From Selaginella tamariscina (Eukaryota; Streptophyta; Lycopodiopsida; Selaginellales; Selaginellaceae), in contig PUQB01000187.1 in assembly GCA_003024785.1 (NCBI GenBank), forward strand, positions 247,501-311,500: DNA of 64,000 bases. Reading direction: 5' to 3'. This document shows, one piece after another, positions 63,336 through 64,000 of the stretch. Position numbers and translations under genes: made by a program. The notes under the pieces were generated by a model. The model worked only from the letters and a program-made list of their open reading frames with translations, made no database searches and was not told where the DNA came from. Each line of letters begins with the position of its first letter. The stretch's first letter is position 1.

Positions 63336-63847
63336 TTAATCAAGTTCAACCACGGCTCTTCCAACAATTTGTCCTATATCAAGAGCATTAAATATCTCGT
63401 TAACGTCTTTTAGTTTGCATTTTTGTGTGACAGCCCCAGTTAAGTTAATCGCCCCCATCTCAACAAGACCAAGTAATTCCGGAAGGTCCTGCCTTGCCCT
63501 TGCTCCATAAGACCCAATTATCTTAATCTGTTTAAACATAATCCAAACTTAAACGTATTAATGTGTTATTAATTAAATCTAACAGTGAATGTAAAATGAT
63601 ATTACTTATTACTTATCATAGTTAAACTATCGTTATTACAAAAGTCCATTGTTATAATTATGAGAGAAAGATGTACCTGTCTTCGAACGACATGAACCAT
63701 GTCAAACTCGGCAGTGGTGCCAAAGGAAGCCAATCCCACCATGACAGCTCGCCCTCCGTCTCTCACACTCATCACTGTTTGCTGAAATGTCTTTGGTTTT
63801 CCCAGTGCTTCTATTGCAACATCCACTCCCCTCCCCCCAGTAAGTTC
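63336..63847 (-). CDS. Zinc-type alcohol dehydrogenase family, last two exons (partial)
   Basis: Medium-chain dehydrogenase/reductase. Exon 63847-63677 encodes ELTGGRGVDVAIEALGKPKT, MSVRDGGRAVMVGLASFG and VVRRQ, the end of the Rossmann fold. Exon 63527-63336 encodes IKIIGSYGARARQDLPELLG, GAINLTGAVTQKCKLKDVNE and QIVGRAVVELD, the C-terminal catalytic-domain return. The two join in phase and end at TAA 63336-63338. The zinc-binding and N-terminal part lies beyond the window edge; nothing coding is seen in 63860-64000. Substrate cannot be inferred. Confidence 0.85.
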
Positions 63848-64000
63848 CTAAAACAATATTATATCTATATAGATCATTATACAGATACATCATACAAATC
63901 TTTTTTGAGAGAGTGTGTATGTGCGTGAGTGAGTGAGTGAGTGAGAGAGAGAGAGAGTATCTACGTATGAACTATACTTTTGAGCACCAAACAACACACA

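Overview
This window looks like nuclear DNA of a green plant (streptophyte). Spliced genes use GT-AG introns. They include a chloroplast-type IF3 with an acidic tail, a shugoshin with the plant C-terminal motif, a plant-type DUF604 glycosyltransferase, TIM17 and cytosolic chaperonin CCT1. Chromodomain Ty3 retrotransposons fill the gaps, and the DNA is AT-rich with many microsatellites inside introns. I cannot name a species.

Layout. 1-552: array of about 13 near-identical palindromes with a period of about 42 bp. 697-3769: broken DUF7869 (transposase-like) gene. 4250-14600: nested repeats, namely four copies of a long terminal-type repeat (A1-A4, one upside down) inside and between Ty3 fragments. 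14600-18930: no gene seen. 18940-23533 (minus): a 22-exon gene of about 762 residues. Its N-terminal half is a tandemly repeated two-exon module, its middle is a duplicated coiled-coil plus acidic module, and its C-terminal half is a divergent proteasome-subunit fold. 24960-30065: Ty3 element with short LTRs carrying heat-shock-element-like sites. 30066-37440: AT-rich, no gene. 37541-42436: IF3, shugoshin and an unrecognised four-exon gene. 44140-48440: another Ty3 element. 49930-50505: decayed partial copy of the exon-repeat gene. 50987-63847: CCT1, an unknown Cys-rich gene, a DUF604 glycosyltransferase, TIM17 and the last two exons of a zinc-type alcohol dehydrogenase.

The main novelty is the minus-strand gene at 18940-23533. 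Every splice junction was checked by phase. All repeated exons are phase 2-2, so modules can be added or lost without shifting frame. Its upstream region has two 44-bp direct repeats and three GAATATTC dyads, which suggests but does not prove stress-linked control of a proteasome-like protein.

A caution runs through the whole window. Otherwise well-conserved genes (CCT1, DUF604, shugoshin, IF3, the unknown Cys-rich gene) each contain one or more single-base frame breaks, mostly next to homopolymers, while splice sites and flanking residues stay intact. This looks more like long-read consensus error than gene death, so a frameshift alone should not be taken as evidence of a pseudogene here.
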